Shown piece by piece: positions 8,718 to 16,313 of a stretch of DNA of 64,000 bases. Source of the DNA: an uncultured Clostridia bacterium (GTDB lineage Bacteria > Bacillota > Clostridia > Christensenellales > UBA1242). Location: contig CAOJSF010000001.1 in NCBI GenBank assembly GCA_948442695.1, forward strand, positions 226,514 to 290,513, read 5' to 3'. Both the position numbers and the translations under genes were made by a program. The notes below the pieces were generated by a model that was given only the letters and a program-made list of their open reading frames with translations, was not told the DNA's origin and did not search any database. Positions within the stretch are counted from its first letter, which is position 1. The number at the start of each line of letters is the position of its first letter.

Positions 8718-9352
8718 TAGCAATTTCTACAGCATTCAAAAAGGCACTTATTGCTGTTTCTATAGGTGATAAAAAGGCGTTAAAAGAATTGTCTTCAAAT
8801 TGCAAGCACGCAGAAAATATTTTGCCTGCAATTGATGAACTTCTTATGTCGCTTGATGGTAATCTTTCTGAGAATGACAGTTATTCGCTTGTTATAGGTC
8901 CAGGCTCATTCACAGGCCTTAGAATAGGAATTGCCCTTATCAAAGGCTTTATGGCAGGTAGTGGTGAAAAGAAGTTGATTACAATCACAACCAACGAACT
9001 TATGGCATATACATATACTAAAAAATTTCAACCTAAAGAAAATTTTTGTAGTGTGATTGATGCGCTGAGCAATTTGTATTATGTTTGCGAGTTTTCAAAT
9101 GTTGGGGAAAAGATAGGGCAGGAAAGGCTTGTTGATGGCAATGGACTTGAAAAAATAAAATTGTTGAAAATAGGCTTGAGTGAAGAAAATGCACCTTGTG
9201 ATGAATTTATAGAACCGACAGCCGAGGACTTAATAGAACTGTCAAACATACTTTTAGAAGATGGTAAACTTACTAGACCTGAAAATCTGGTGCCATTATA
9301 TATAAGAAAGAGTCAGGCAGAGGCTAGTCTTGACAACAAAAACCAAAAATAG
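8714..9352 (+). CDS. tsaB: tRNA threonylcarbamoyladenosine biosynthesis protein TsaB
   Basis: TsaB is the inactive ASKHA-fold paralogue that dimerises with TsaD and is needed for t6A synthesis. The diagnostic GPGSFTGLRIGIALIKG block is at about residues 62-78, and the N-terminal ISTAFKKALIAV replaces the usual IDTS...S.AL. At 212 residues it is slightly shorter than average (about 230). It is coupled to tsaE by an ATGA overlap. The rimI gene that often follows is absent. Confidence 0.93.
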   Translation: MIAISTAFKKALIAVSIGDKKALKELSSNCKHAENILPAIDELLMSLDGNLSENDSYSLVIGPGSFTGLRIGIALIKGFMAGSGEKKLITITTNELMAYTYTKKFQPKENFCSVIDALSNLYYVCEFSNVGEKIGQERLVDGNGLEKIKLLKIGLSEENAPCDEFIEPTAEDLIELSNILLEDGKLTRPENLVPLYIRKSQAEASLDNKNQK

Positions 9353-9512
9353 AATGGAAAAAACAGAAATTTAAAAAAGCAAAAAAAGTTTAAAAAATTT
9401 ATAAAAAATGATAGACTTTTTATAAAGAGCATTGTATAATGTGATAGAAACATATGAGAGTATAAAATGTTTTAATCTTATAAAAATTTTTAATAATAGA
9501 AGAGGAGAAAAA

Positions 9513-10070
9513 ATGAAAAAACCTGTTTATATTAGATGTCCTAGATGTGAATTGAATTACATTCAAAAAAAAGACAAATATTGTTCTGTTTGCAAGGCTG
9601 AAATGGAAGCCAAAAAGGATGACTTAGATGATCTTGATCTTGAACTTTGTCCTATCTGTAAAACAAATTATATTCAAGCGGATGAAATCATGTGTTCAAC
9701 TTGCTTGAAAGAACATAGAAGTGAAGATGGTGATCTTACAGGTGACTGGGAAGATTATTTGGTTTCAGATGATAATGAAGACTCTATCTATGATGAACTC
9801 GGTGAAATGGCGTCAGTGAACGAACTTACAAAATCTGGAATGCTTGATGATGACGATATGGACTCTGTTGCATTTGCTGAAGATGATGATTTAGGTTTTG
9901 GCGAAGAAGATTTTGGTGAAGAGGGTGAAGAAATCGATGAAGTCGATGATTTTGAAGATGATTTCGAAGACGAAGATGATTTCGATTATGATGAGGATGA
10001 AGATTTCGACGATGACTTTGACGACGATGACGATGAAGAAGATGAAGACTATGATGATGACGATGAATAA
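9513..10070 (+). CDS. Zinc-ribbon protein with long acidic C-terminal tail
   Basis: A 185-residue protein. The first ~65 residues contain two CxxC...CxxC units (RCPRC...CSVC and LCPIC...CSTC), consistent with two treble-clef or ribbon zinc sites. From about residue 75 the chain becomes extremely acidic, and the last ~50 residues are almost entirely D, E, F and Y. The start at 9513 has GAGGAG 7 nt upstream; an in-frame ATG at 9432 has no ribosome site. The tail resembles that of RNA polymerase delta or nucleic-acid-mimic proteins, but there is no HARE-HTH domain, so I do not call rpoE. Function unknown. A TATAAT at 9435-9440 may be its -10. Confidence 0.75.
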   Translation: MKKPVYIRCPRCELNYIQKKDKYCSVCKAEMEAKKDDLDDLDLELCPICKTNYIQADEIMCSTCLKEHRSEDGDLTGDWEDYLVSDDNEDSIYDELGEMASVNELTKSGMLDDDDMDSVAFAEDDDLGFGEEDFGEEGEEIDEVDDFEDDFEDEDDFDYDEDEDFDDDFDDDDDEEDEDYDDDDE

Positions 10071-10140
10071 AAATCTGTCATATTCAAAATTTTGTTAAAT
10101 CTTAAGCAGTAATATAGAATTTATACTTAAATTAAACAAT

Positions 10141-10180
10141 AAAAAAAGGAAGAATTTAGTCACTAAATTTTGAAACTAGC
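10141..10180 (+). repeat. Left arm of a 40-nt imperfect inverted repeat flanking chbG
   Basis: The inner 17 nt (TAAATTTTGAAACTAGC, 10164-10180) are exactly the reverse complement of 11372-11388. The outer A-run followed by GGAAG also recurs in the other arm. The middle ~10 nt differ. See the right arm at 11372. Confidence 0.75.
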
Positions 10181-10191
10181 GGAAAAACAAG

Positions 10192-10225
10192 GAAAACACC
10201 AAAACAACAAGGTGTTTTCTTTTTT
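10192..10225 (+). terminator. Rho-independent terminator
   Basis: GAAAACACC and GGTGTTTTC form a 9-bp stem around a 10-nt loop, then six T residues. It lies just inside the left inverted repeat and would stop transcription coming from the acidic zinc-ribbon gene. Confidence 0.8.
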
Positions 10226-10380
10226 CCTTACTCTCTCTTATCTGCCACAAAAACGAATAATTATGCCGTTGTCACAGGTTGTCGTTCAAATAACACTTCT
10301 AACAATCATAAGACACTCGTATTGACCTTGACAACAAAGAATATTCGTTTATACTAAAAATTGAGAGAAGAAAACAAAAA

Positions 10381-10506
10381 GCAAAAGAGCGGATTGCGTT
10401 ACACTCCGCCAGCAACCGCTCTTTTGCAAAGAAATTAAGTTTTAGGTGTGTGCTTGTCTGGCGAGGCGAAGCCGAGCCACTTGTATCAAGACAAGCACAC
10501 GCCTAA
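10381..10506. other. Pair of large stable hairpins (possible structured RNA or DNA element)
   Basis: Hairpin 1: GCAAAAGAGCGG (10381-10392) pairs with CCGCTCTTTTGC (10416-10427), a perfect 12-bp stem with a further TTGC/GCAA inside. Hairpin 2: an 18-bp stem with one G-U pair joins 10442-10459 to 10489-10506, and its loop carries a smaller GGC-rich hairpin around GCGAAGC. A T-run follows at about 10517. No ORF crosses the pair. It could be a non-coding RNA with its terminator, or folded single-stranded DNA of a mobile element. I recognise no family. Confidence 0.55.
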
Positions 10507-10606
10507 GTGCCAAATTATTTTTTAAAAATTATTTTAATTTTTGCTACAAACAATGCAAGTTTATGATATAATAAAATTATAATGAAAAAGTTAGTGGAGG
10601 TACATA

Positions 10607-11329
10607 ATGAAATTAATAATAAACGCAGATGATATTGGCTATTCAAAAAGCATAACTGACGGAATTATTGAAGGGATAAATTATGGTTGCATATCTTCGA
10701 CATCAATTATGGCAAATGGGAAATATGCCGATTATGCAATAAAAGAGTTGATAAAAAATAATATAAAAGAAATTGGTTTGCACATTACACTGACAACAGG
10801 AAAGCCTTTGACGGATTGTCCTAGTTTGATTGATGAAAATGGGAATTTCTTTTATAACAGAAAACAAATTGAAAATCCAAATCTTAAAGCAGAAGAAGTT
10901 TATAATGAAATTATAGCACAAATTGATTATATTGAGAAAAGAGGTGTAAAAATAAACCATATTACACAACACCATCATTTGGAAGATAATCAAGTAATAA
11001 ACCAAGTTGTAGAAAAAATTTGTTTGCAAAAAACATTGCCAGTGAGAAAGTTTCTTGAATTTAAAACAAAATGTAAGCATCCCGATGAACTTGTAATAAG
11101 TTTTACATTTCAAAATAATACAGTTGAGGAAATTGAAAAAATTATAAAACAATATAAATCAACAAATAAAATTGTTGAAATTATGTCCCATGCAGGACAC
11201 ATCGATGATTACACAAAGTCCATAAGTAGCCAAGATTCCAGAGAACGAGAATTATTAGCATTGAAAAAGGCAAAAGATTTAGGCGTTTTTAATGAAGTTG
11301 ACTTAGTCGGATTTGAAATATTTGCTTAA
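10607..11329 (+). CDS. ChbG/YdjC-family carbohydrate deacetylase
   Basis: A 240-residue member of the YdjC/ChbG family, which removes acetyl groups from N-acetylated sugars such as diacetylchitobiose using a single metal ion. Visible motifs are INADDIGYS (catalytic Asp-Asp, residues 4-12), GLHITLT, HITQHHHLE (metal histidines) and MSHAGHID near residue 194, with RERELLAL beyond. GGAGG precedes the ATG by 7 nt. It has its own promoter-like TATAAT region and terminator, no functionally related neighbours, and lies between the arms of an inverted repeat, so it may be cargo of a mobile cassette. The natural substrate is unknown. Confidence 0.85.
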   Translation: MKLIINADDIGYSKSITDGIIEGINYGCISSTSIMANGKYADYAIKELIKNNIKEIGLHITLTTGKPLTDCPSLIDENGNFFYNRKQIENPNLKAEEVYNEIIAQIDYIEKRGVKINHITQHHHLEDNQVINQVVEKICLQKTLPVRKFLEFKTKCKHPDELVISFTFQNNTVEEIEKIIKQYKSTNKIVEIMSHAGHIDDYTKSISSQDSRERELLALKKAKDLGVFNEVDLVGFEIFA

Positions 11330-11332
11330 AAT

Positions 11333-11371
11333 AAAAAGACGTACTATCTAAAATTGATAGTATGTCTTTTT
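11333..11371 (+). terminator. Rho-independent terminator after chbG
   Basis: AAAAAGACGTACTATC pairs with GATAGTATGTCTTTTT (one G-U pair) around a 7-nt loop. The end of the stem abuts the right inverted-repeat arm. Confidence 0.85.
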
Positions 11372-11411
11372 GCTAGTTTCAAAATTTATATTCCTTGACT
11401 TCCTTTTTTTT
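11372..11411 (-). repeat. Right arm of the inverted repeat flanking chbG
   Basis: This arm is the reverse complement of 10141-10180 over the inner 17 nt, and over the outer GGAAG plus A-run with a one-base shift. The arms enclose about 1.27 kb. No obvious target-site duplication is visible because both flanks are A/T runs. Confidence 0.75.
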
Positions 11412-11414
11412 GTA

Positions 11415-11446
11415 ATAAAAACCACCGGATTGCCCGGTGGTTTTTT
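11415..11446. terminator. Bidirectional terminator
   Basis: ACCACCGG and CCGGTGGT form an 8-bp GC-rich stem with an A-run on one side and a T-run on the other. It can serve both chbG (+) and the large surface-protein gene (-). Confidence 0.85.
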
Positions 11447-11534
11447 CAATATAATATAAACTAAATTTATTTTTTTATTATATTCTTTAAGAAAATTTTT
11501 CTGCCTTTTAGAAATTGATAGGGCAGGAAAGCAA

Positions 11535-14500
11535 TTATTTTTTGCCTTTATTTGCCTTTTTCATTTCTTTTGCAAGTGCTTTTCTCTCTCTTCTTTCAGC
11601 GGTTAGTCTTTCATCTTCTTCCATAACAAGTTTTCTTTCGATTGACAATAGATAATCTGCAGTCATGCAATTTTCAATCTTTTCATTTAAGATATTTATC
11701 TTTTCATCAAGTCTTGAAATGTTTGAATTATATTTTTTAAACTCATTTTCAACTGATTTTGAAATTTTACCGTCTGAAGATGTGCGTTGTTCTTTCACAT
11801 ATTCTTTATGCTCTTGCTCTAAAGTTTCTCTTTCTTGAACAAGACGAGATTTTGCCACTTGAAGGTCTTTCACTTCACCATCTCTCTTCTTTTGAGCCTC
11901 AGCCATGATTATGTCATGATTTACACTTATTTTTCTGTCATAAGTTTCTTTCTTGATTCTGTCAATCTTCTTGATTTTAATCTTTTTGAAGATCATTCCG
12001 AGGATTGCGATTATAAGAGCAACTCCCATGATAATTGAAGGAATCAAAATCCATGTTGAACTTGCAGAAGGTGATTCGTTTTCATTGTTGTTGTCATTGT
12101 CTGAATCTCCATCGTCTGGTGTCTCAGTCTGTTTTGCCTGAGTTGATTTAAACAATGTCTTTTCATAGCCAGGTTGGTTTGGAAGATTTGTGTAAGTTGC
12201 TTCATCTGAAGAAGTGAAGTCTAAATTAGATATAATAGCAGTCCCTAAAGAGTTGTCGCAATCAGAAACTAAAGTGAATGAGATTTTAGGGGTGGATGAT
12301 TCACTTGAAGTCTTATAATAAATTTTATAATGTTGAAGTTCGTCATCGCCAACAATTTCACTGATTGCTTCATAACCGTCAACAGTCACCTTAAAACCAT
12401 ATTTACATTTCTTATGGTCTTTGTCTGTTGTCCCTGCTTTTTCATCAAAGTAGGTTGCAAGGTCGAATGATAATTCATAAAAACTATCAGCGTTCATAGA
12501 AATGTTGAAAGCAGTTTTGAGTGTTGTGCTTGATGCAACACGATTTGAAATGACTAATAGATTGTTGTCGTTTACAATTCCGTAATTATTGTCTTTTCCA
12601 TAAGCAAGTCCGCCAAAGTTTCCACAATTTTCTGTGGTGAAGTTTGCATCATATACTTCGTCTACTGTGAATTTATAAGCAGGGCTTTCCTTAATACCTG
12701 AGAAAGGTTTTCCTTCAAGGTTGAGATAATAGTTTGTCAAATCTGATTTATTTTCAGCCGTTTTAAAAGCCTCTTTAAAGTTTTCGCTTGAAGAGAGTGT
12801 GAAGTTGTCAAGATATACAATCCCGCCAACTTTATTGTCTTCATCTCCCAAAGATACTTTTACTTGAATTGAGTGTGAAACTGTTTCGGCAGTGTGGAGA
12901 TAAATATCCATGCTTGCCCAGTCATCAAGGCATTGTATGTCAGATTTTGAGAATAAAACAATTCCATTTTCATCTATTACTTCTACTTTGATTGAAGAAG
13001 CAGTCAGATTTGAAAATAGTTGGTTGTAATAGTCAAATGAGAGTTTGTAGTATGAATTTGCTTCTATTGTGCTTGCAGATGAGAGCAGTGATTGATAACT
13101 GTCTTTTCTGTTGAACATCATATAAACATTGTTTGGTTTTTTTGTTTTATTAGGATTTATTCCTGCCCAAACATATCCCTTATCTTTATATAAATTGTCA
13201 TATGCTTCTTTGTCAGCAAGATATAAAACTCCGCTTTCATTTAACTTGTCATTTTCTTTTGTTGCAGTCCAGTCTGTCGCTTTAACAGGGAATTTCCCTT
13301 CATCATTGTCATTTTCTGTTTTGTTGAATTTTGAGTTTTTGAAACTTTCATCTTCTTCACTTGATTCGTTCCATTTAAATTCATGTTGATTTGAAGCGCC
13401 TGAGAAAGAACTGTATGCACTTCGTTCAATCTGTATGTTGTCAATGGCAACACAACCTTCCGCTCTGTTTGAACTGTCGCCCAGCCAAAGTTCAAGATTG
13501 ACTGATGTAGAAAACATACTGTGTGATTTGATGTAAAGTTCTACTGTTTGATAGTCATTCGCCCATGCGTTTGTCACATTTCCAGTGATTCCACTTGTTG
13601 AGCCAGTTTGAAGAGCATAATAATTTTTTTTATCGCTATCACTACTTATTATTGTAGGGTAGGCAGAATAGATATAATCGTTTTCCTTTACTTTAAGAGT
13701 GAATGAACCTTTTTGAAGAGTGCCTGAAACTTTCATTTTAAGGCTTACTTTATATACTGAATGAGGTTCAAGTTTGATATCTTCAGATTTGACTCCAACA
13801 TAGCCATCGCTTGAATAATCACTTGAAGTTGTCCAAAGCACAAGTGCCTTTGTGTTGTTGTAAGAGAAATCATCACCGAGATAATCATGTCCTGTCAAAA
13901 TTTCAAAGTCTTTTTGAGATGTATCTCTTACATCAAGAATTTGGGCGTTTGCGTTTGATCTTGCACCTGCGATGATTTGCCAGTGATCACCCAAAACATT
14001 GCCATTTGTTTCATCTTCAAAATCAAAATTCATATTAGCACTCTCATGCAAATAATAGTTTGGTTTTAATTCATCAATCAAAAATACAGTGTCTAAATTT
14101 TCATCCCAGTCTTGACTTGCGCTAAACTTTATGAATTTGTTGTCCTTATTGTTGTAACCATAATCTTGACTTAATTCCATAAACTGATTTTGAGAGTAGC
14201 GGGTGATAGAAACATTGTCAAAGAAAACAGCACCTTCACTTCTTGAACCACCATTTGTGCCTAGATAAAGGTCGAGTGTCACAGTTTGAGATGAATTTCC
14301 TGTTGAAACAAAGAAATAAAATTCCTTCCATGTGTTGTTTGAAAAGTTTTCATAACCCAGTTTTATCTCTTCGCCGTCTTTGTCAGTAAGTCCACTTAAA
14401 TAGATTGACCCTTGAGCAAAATCGTCTTCATTAAGCATTGCCTTTGCAGATACAGAGAAAACATAGTTTGAGTTTGCTTCCAAAGTAATTGAACTTGACC

Positions 14501-14945
14501 TATAACCCAAAAATGAACGAACATTTTTTTGTTTGAGTTTCTCTTTTGAGTTGATCATCATTATACGGCTGTCTTTCCCATGTGCTCCTGGATTTGTGAC
14601 GAGCATATAATCATCTTTATTGTTTGAGAAGGTTGTGGTCTCAGTGCTGTCATCAGTATTTGTGCCTCTGCCTACATCAATAAGCATTCCTGTTGCATGA
14701 CTGTCTTTTTCAATAGCATTCCAACCGGCAAGAGAATCGCCTTTTGTAAATGGAGTTGCACCTTGCTCGAAATTTGAATTTGTCAAGTTTACCTTTTCAT
14801 TGTAATATCTGATATAACTTTCGCTAGCACAAGCAACTTTGTTTCCAGTTGCCAAAGATATTCCTCCAAAAAGAGCGAATGGAAAAAGAAACATAGCACA
14901 TAATTTTAAACATTTAGAATTTGATTTGTATCTTTTTTTAATCAT
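11535..14945 (-). CDS. Large membrane-anchored surface protein with carbohydrate-binding-like modules
   Basis: An 1136-residue exported protein. A hydrophobic signal segment lies at about residues 12-32. At least three jelly-roll-like modules of ~200-250 residues follow. Each opens with an NxxFE-type strand (NSNFEQG, NMNFDFED, NSKFNKT) and ends with a DN[VIF] strand such as FFDNVSITR, AIDNIQIER and YLDNFTLSS. This layout is common in CBM4/9-like carbohydrate-binding modules. A linker rich in D and N precedes a transmembrane helix near residue 960-985. A lysine/glutamate-rich coiled coil of about 145 residues follows and must lie in the cytoplasm. There is no LPxTG. No catalytic domain is recognised. 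It is probably a cell-surface glycan-binding or sensing protein. Confidence 0.75.
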   Translation of the reverse strand: MIKKRYKSNSKCLKLCAMFLFPFALFGGISLATGNKVACASESYIRYYNEKVNLTNSNFEQGATPFTKGDSLAGWNAIEKDSHATGMLIDVGRGTNTDDSTETTTFSNNKDDYMLVTNPGAHGKDSRIMMINSKEKLKQKNVRSFLGYRSSSITLEANSNYVFSVSAKAMLNEDDFAQGSIYLSGLTDKDGEEIKLGYENFSNNTWKEFYFFVSTGNSSQTVTLDLYLGTNGGSRSEGAVFFDNVSITRYSQNQFMELSQDYGYNNKDNKFIKFSASQDWDENLDTVFLIDELKPNYYLHESANMNFDFEDETNGNVLGDHWQIIAGARSNANAQILDVRDTSQKDFEILTGHDYLGDDFSYNNTKALVLWTTSSDYSSDGYVGVKSEDIKLEPHSVYKVSLKMKVSGTLQKGSFTLKVKENDYIYSAYPTIISSDSDKKNYYALQTGSTSGITGNVTNAWANDYQTVELYIKSHSMFSTSVNLELWLGDSSNRAEGCVAIDNIQIERSAYSSFSGASNQHEFKWNESSEEDESFKNSKFNKTENDNDEGKFPVKATDWTATKENDKLNESGVLYLADKEAYDNLYKDKGYVWAGINPNKTKKPNNVYMMFNRKDSYQSLLSSASTIEANSYYKLSFDYYNQLFSNLTASSIKVEVIDENGIVLFSKSDIQCLDDWASMDIYLHTAETVSHSIQVKVSLGDEDNKVGGIVYLDNFTLSSSENFKEAFKTAENKSDLTNYYLNLEGKPFSGIKESPAYKFTVDEVYDANFTTENCGNFGGLAYGKDNNYGIVNDNNLLVISNRVASSTTLKTAFNISMNADSFYELSFDLATYFDEKAGTTDKDHKKCKYGFKVTVDGYEAISEIVGDDELQHYKIYYKTSSESSTPKISFTLVSDCDNSLGTAIISNLDFTSSDEATYTNLPNQPGYEKTLFKSTQAKQTETPDDGDSDNDNNNENESPSASSTWILIPSIIMGVALIIAILGMIFKKIKIKKIDRIKKETYDRKISVNHDIIMAEAQKKRDGEVKDLQVAKSRLVQERETLEQEHKEYVKEQRTSSDGKISKSVENEFKKYNSNISRLDEKINILNEKIENCMTADYLLSIERKLVMEEDERLTAERRERKALAKEMKKANKGKK

Positions 14946-14974
14946 GATTCCACCTTTTATAATATTACCTTAAT

Positions 14975-15003
14975 ATTATACAACATTTCTTACAAACAAT
15001 CAA
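14975..15003 (-). promoter_or_regulatory. Promoter of the large surface-protein gene
   Basis: On the minus strand TTGATT (15003-14998) and a perfect TATAAT (14980-14975) are 17 nt apart, about 30 nt upstream of the ATG at 14945. AAAGGTGG provides the ribosome site. Confidence 0.75.
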
Positions 15004-15048
15004 ATAAAATTGAGATATTTATTCATAATAATTGTATAAACTTTTTAT

Positions 15049-15075
15049 TTGACAGATAGGTCTAAATCAGACCTA
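15049..15075 (+). promoter_or_regulatory. -35 element with palindromic operator
   Basis: TTGACA (15049-15054) is followed directly by a perfect 7-bp inverted repeat, TAGGTCT (15057-15063) and AGACCTA (15069-15075), with a 5-nt centre. A dyad in the spacer of a promoter is a typical repressor site. It lies ~47 nt upstream of the first TauE half-gene. The matching -10 is unclear. Confidence 0.5.
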
Positions 15076-15121
15076 AAAATTGTTTGTTAAATTAAAATGT
15101 CTCGATATAAAGGAAATTATT

Positions 15122-15691
15122 ATGAAGGAAATAAAAAAAGACAAAACCCGTCAAAATAAGACAATCAAGAATTTTGATAATTTTGATAATTCGTCAAAAA
15201 AAACGTCAAAAATAGTTAAAAATGCTAAAAAAAATGATATTTTAAGAAAAAATAAGCCCATTGCGTCAAAAAAGAAGCAATTTGATAAAGAAAATTTTAT
15301 TAATAAAAACAGAAAAAAACAAGCAGATAAGTTTTCAAAAAAGCAAAAATTTGTGCTGGTTGTTACTGGAAGTATAATCGGTTTTTTAAATGGCTTTTTT
15401 GGTGGTGGCGGTGGAATGATTTGCGTTCCACTTTTGCAAAAGGTTTTAAATCTTGATGCAAAACGCTCTCACGCAACCGCTATTTTGGTGATTTTTCCTT
15501 TAAGTCTTATTTCCGCTTTTATATATGTTTTCAATGGATTTATCTCTTCTTTGCCACTTTTGACAATCGGAGCGGGAGTGGTTATAGGCGGAATTATAGG
15601 CTCTTTTGCACTAAAATTTTTGCCACCAAAGGCGGTAAGAGTTATATTTGCTGTTGTTATGTTTGTGGGAGGAATTAAACTTATTTTATGA
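15122..15691 (+). CDS. TauE/SafE-type permease, N-terminal half-protein
   Basis: A 189-residue protein with a very basic ~75-residue cytoplasmic N-terminus (lysine runs) and then one TauE/SafE repeat: about four hydrophobic segments beginning with GFLNGFFGGGGGMICVPLL. Family members are usually ~250 residues with two such repeats, and move sulfite, sulfoacetate or other organosulfur anions. This gene contains one repeat only and overlaps the next gene (ATGA). The start at 15122 is chosen because AAAGGAA precedes it and the upstream ATG-like start lacks a site. It probably works as a heterodimer with the product at 15688. Confidence 0.8.
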   Translation: MKEIKKDKTRQNKTIKNFDNFDNSSKKTSKIVKNAKKNDILRKNKPIASKKKQFDKENFINKNRKKQADKFSKKQKFVLVVTGSIIGFLNGFFGGGGGMICVPLLQKVLNLDAKRSHATAILVIFPLSLISAFIYVFNGFISSLPLLTIGAGVVIGGIIGSFALKFLPPKAVRVIFAVVMFVGGIKLIL

Positions 15692-16056
15692 TTTTAGATA
15701 TTGTTCTTTATATACTTTTTGGATTAATCTCAGGAATATTTGGTGGACTGGGAATGGGTGGCGGAACTTTATTGATTCCGCTTCTCACAATCTTTTTAGG
15801 GCTTGACCAAAAACTTTGTCAAGGCATAAATTTGGTGGCATTTTTGGTTATGGCACTTTTTTCTCTTGTCATACATTTTAAAAATGGTTATCTTGAAACA
15901 AGAGGACTTCTTTTTATAATTTTGAGCGGAATTGTTTTCTCGCTGATCGGAGCATTAATAGCAGGAATTATTCCTTCTAAATATTTAAGAATGGCATTTG
16001 GCGTCTTTCTTTGCCTTTTGTCTCTCTATCAGGGTTTTAAAGCATTAAAAAAATAG
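15688..16056 (+). CDS. TauE/SafE-type permease, C-terminal half-protein
   Basis: A 122-residue membrane protein with about four hydrophobic segments. It opens with the glycine-rich family signature GIFGGLGMGGGTLLIPLL, the equivalent of the second repeat of a full TauE/SafE protein. The ATG overlaps the stop of the previous half-gene (ATGA), so production of the two halves is coupled. The two halves resemble each other (G-rich first helix, then a P.L.....L..K motif), as expected from the internal duplication in the family. Confidence 0.8.
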   Translation: MILDIVLYILFGLISGIFGGLGMGGGTLLIPLLTIFLGLDQKLCQGINLVAFLVMALFSLVIHFKNGYLETRGLLFIILSGIVFSLIGALIAGIIPSKYLRMAFGVFLCLLSLYQGFKALKK

Positions 16057-16135
16057 AAATATATTAATAATATATTTAAAAAATCAGTTTACTTTAATCG
16101 CAAAATATGTTAAAATATCTCAAACGGAGGAAAAA

Positions 16136-16303
16136 ATGATAGATAAGAATAAATGTATTAGTTGTGGCACTTGTGTTTCAATTTGTCCTGTTGGTGCTAT
16201 TAGTTTTGATAAAGATGCTAAAGCAGTGATTGATAAGACAAAATGTATTCACTGTGGTGCGTGTGAAGCAAGTTGTCCTGTTGGAGCGATTAAACTTGAT
16301 TAA
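16136..16303 (+). CDS. 2[4Fe-4S] ferredoxin
   Basis: A 55-residue protein with two complete CxxCxxCxxxCP motifs (CISCGTCVSICP and CIHCGACEASCP). These are the classic clostridial 2[4Fe-4S] electron carrier. ACGGAGG sits 6 nt before the ATG. It is 10 nt upstream of the Ppx/GppA gene, so they may share a transcript. It follows the TauE halves by 80 nt. Typical partners are hydrogenases or oxidoreductases; none is nearby. Confidence 0.93.
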   Translation: MIDKNKCISCGTCVSICPVGAISFDKDAKAVIDKTKCIHCGACEASCPVGAIKLD

Positions 16304-16313
16304 AGGAGATATA

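Larger units (their letters stand above)
10071..10606. other. Structured gene-free region upstream of chbG
   Basis: This 536-bp stretch has no credible ORF. It holds the left arm of an inverted repeat (10141-10180), a terminator (10192-10225), two large GC-richer hairpins (10381-10427 and 10442-10506), a TATAAT-like -10 near 10565-10575 and the ribosome site of chbG. From about 10240 to 10510 the base composition is visibly less AT-rich than the flanks. Confidence 0.7.

Noticed and set aside
9513-10070. RNA polymerase delta subunit (rpoE)
   Set aside because: Only the acidic tail matches; the N-terminal HARE-HTH domain is absent and zinc ribbons are present instead.
10141-11411. Insertion sequence
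   Set aside because: The inverted repeats enclose no transposase-like gene; only ChbG-type deacetylase motifs are seen. It is kept as a passenger cassette, not called an IS.
15122-16056. Frameshift in a single TauE gene
   Set aside because: The two frames join in a clean ATGA overlap, the first ends with a normal stop and the second begins with its own glycine-rich repeat. Both halves are full single repeats, so a split is more likely than an error.
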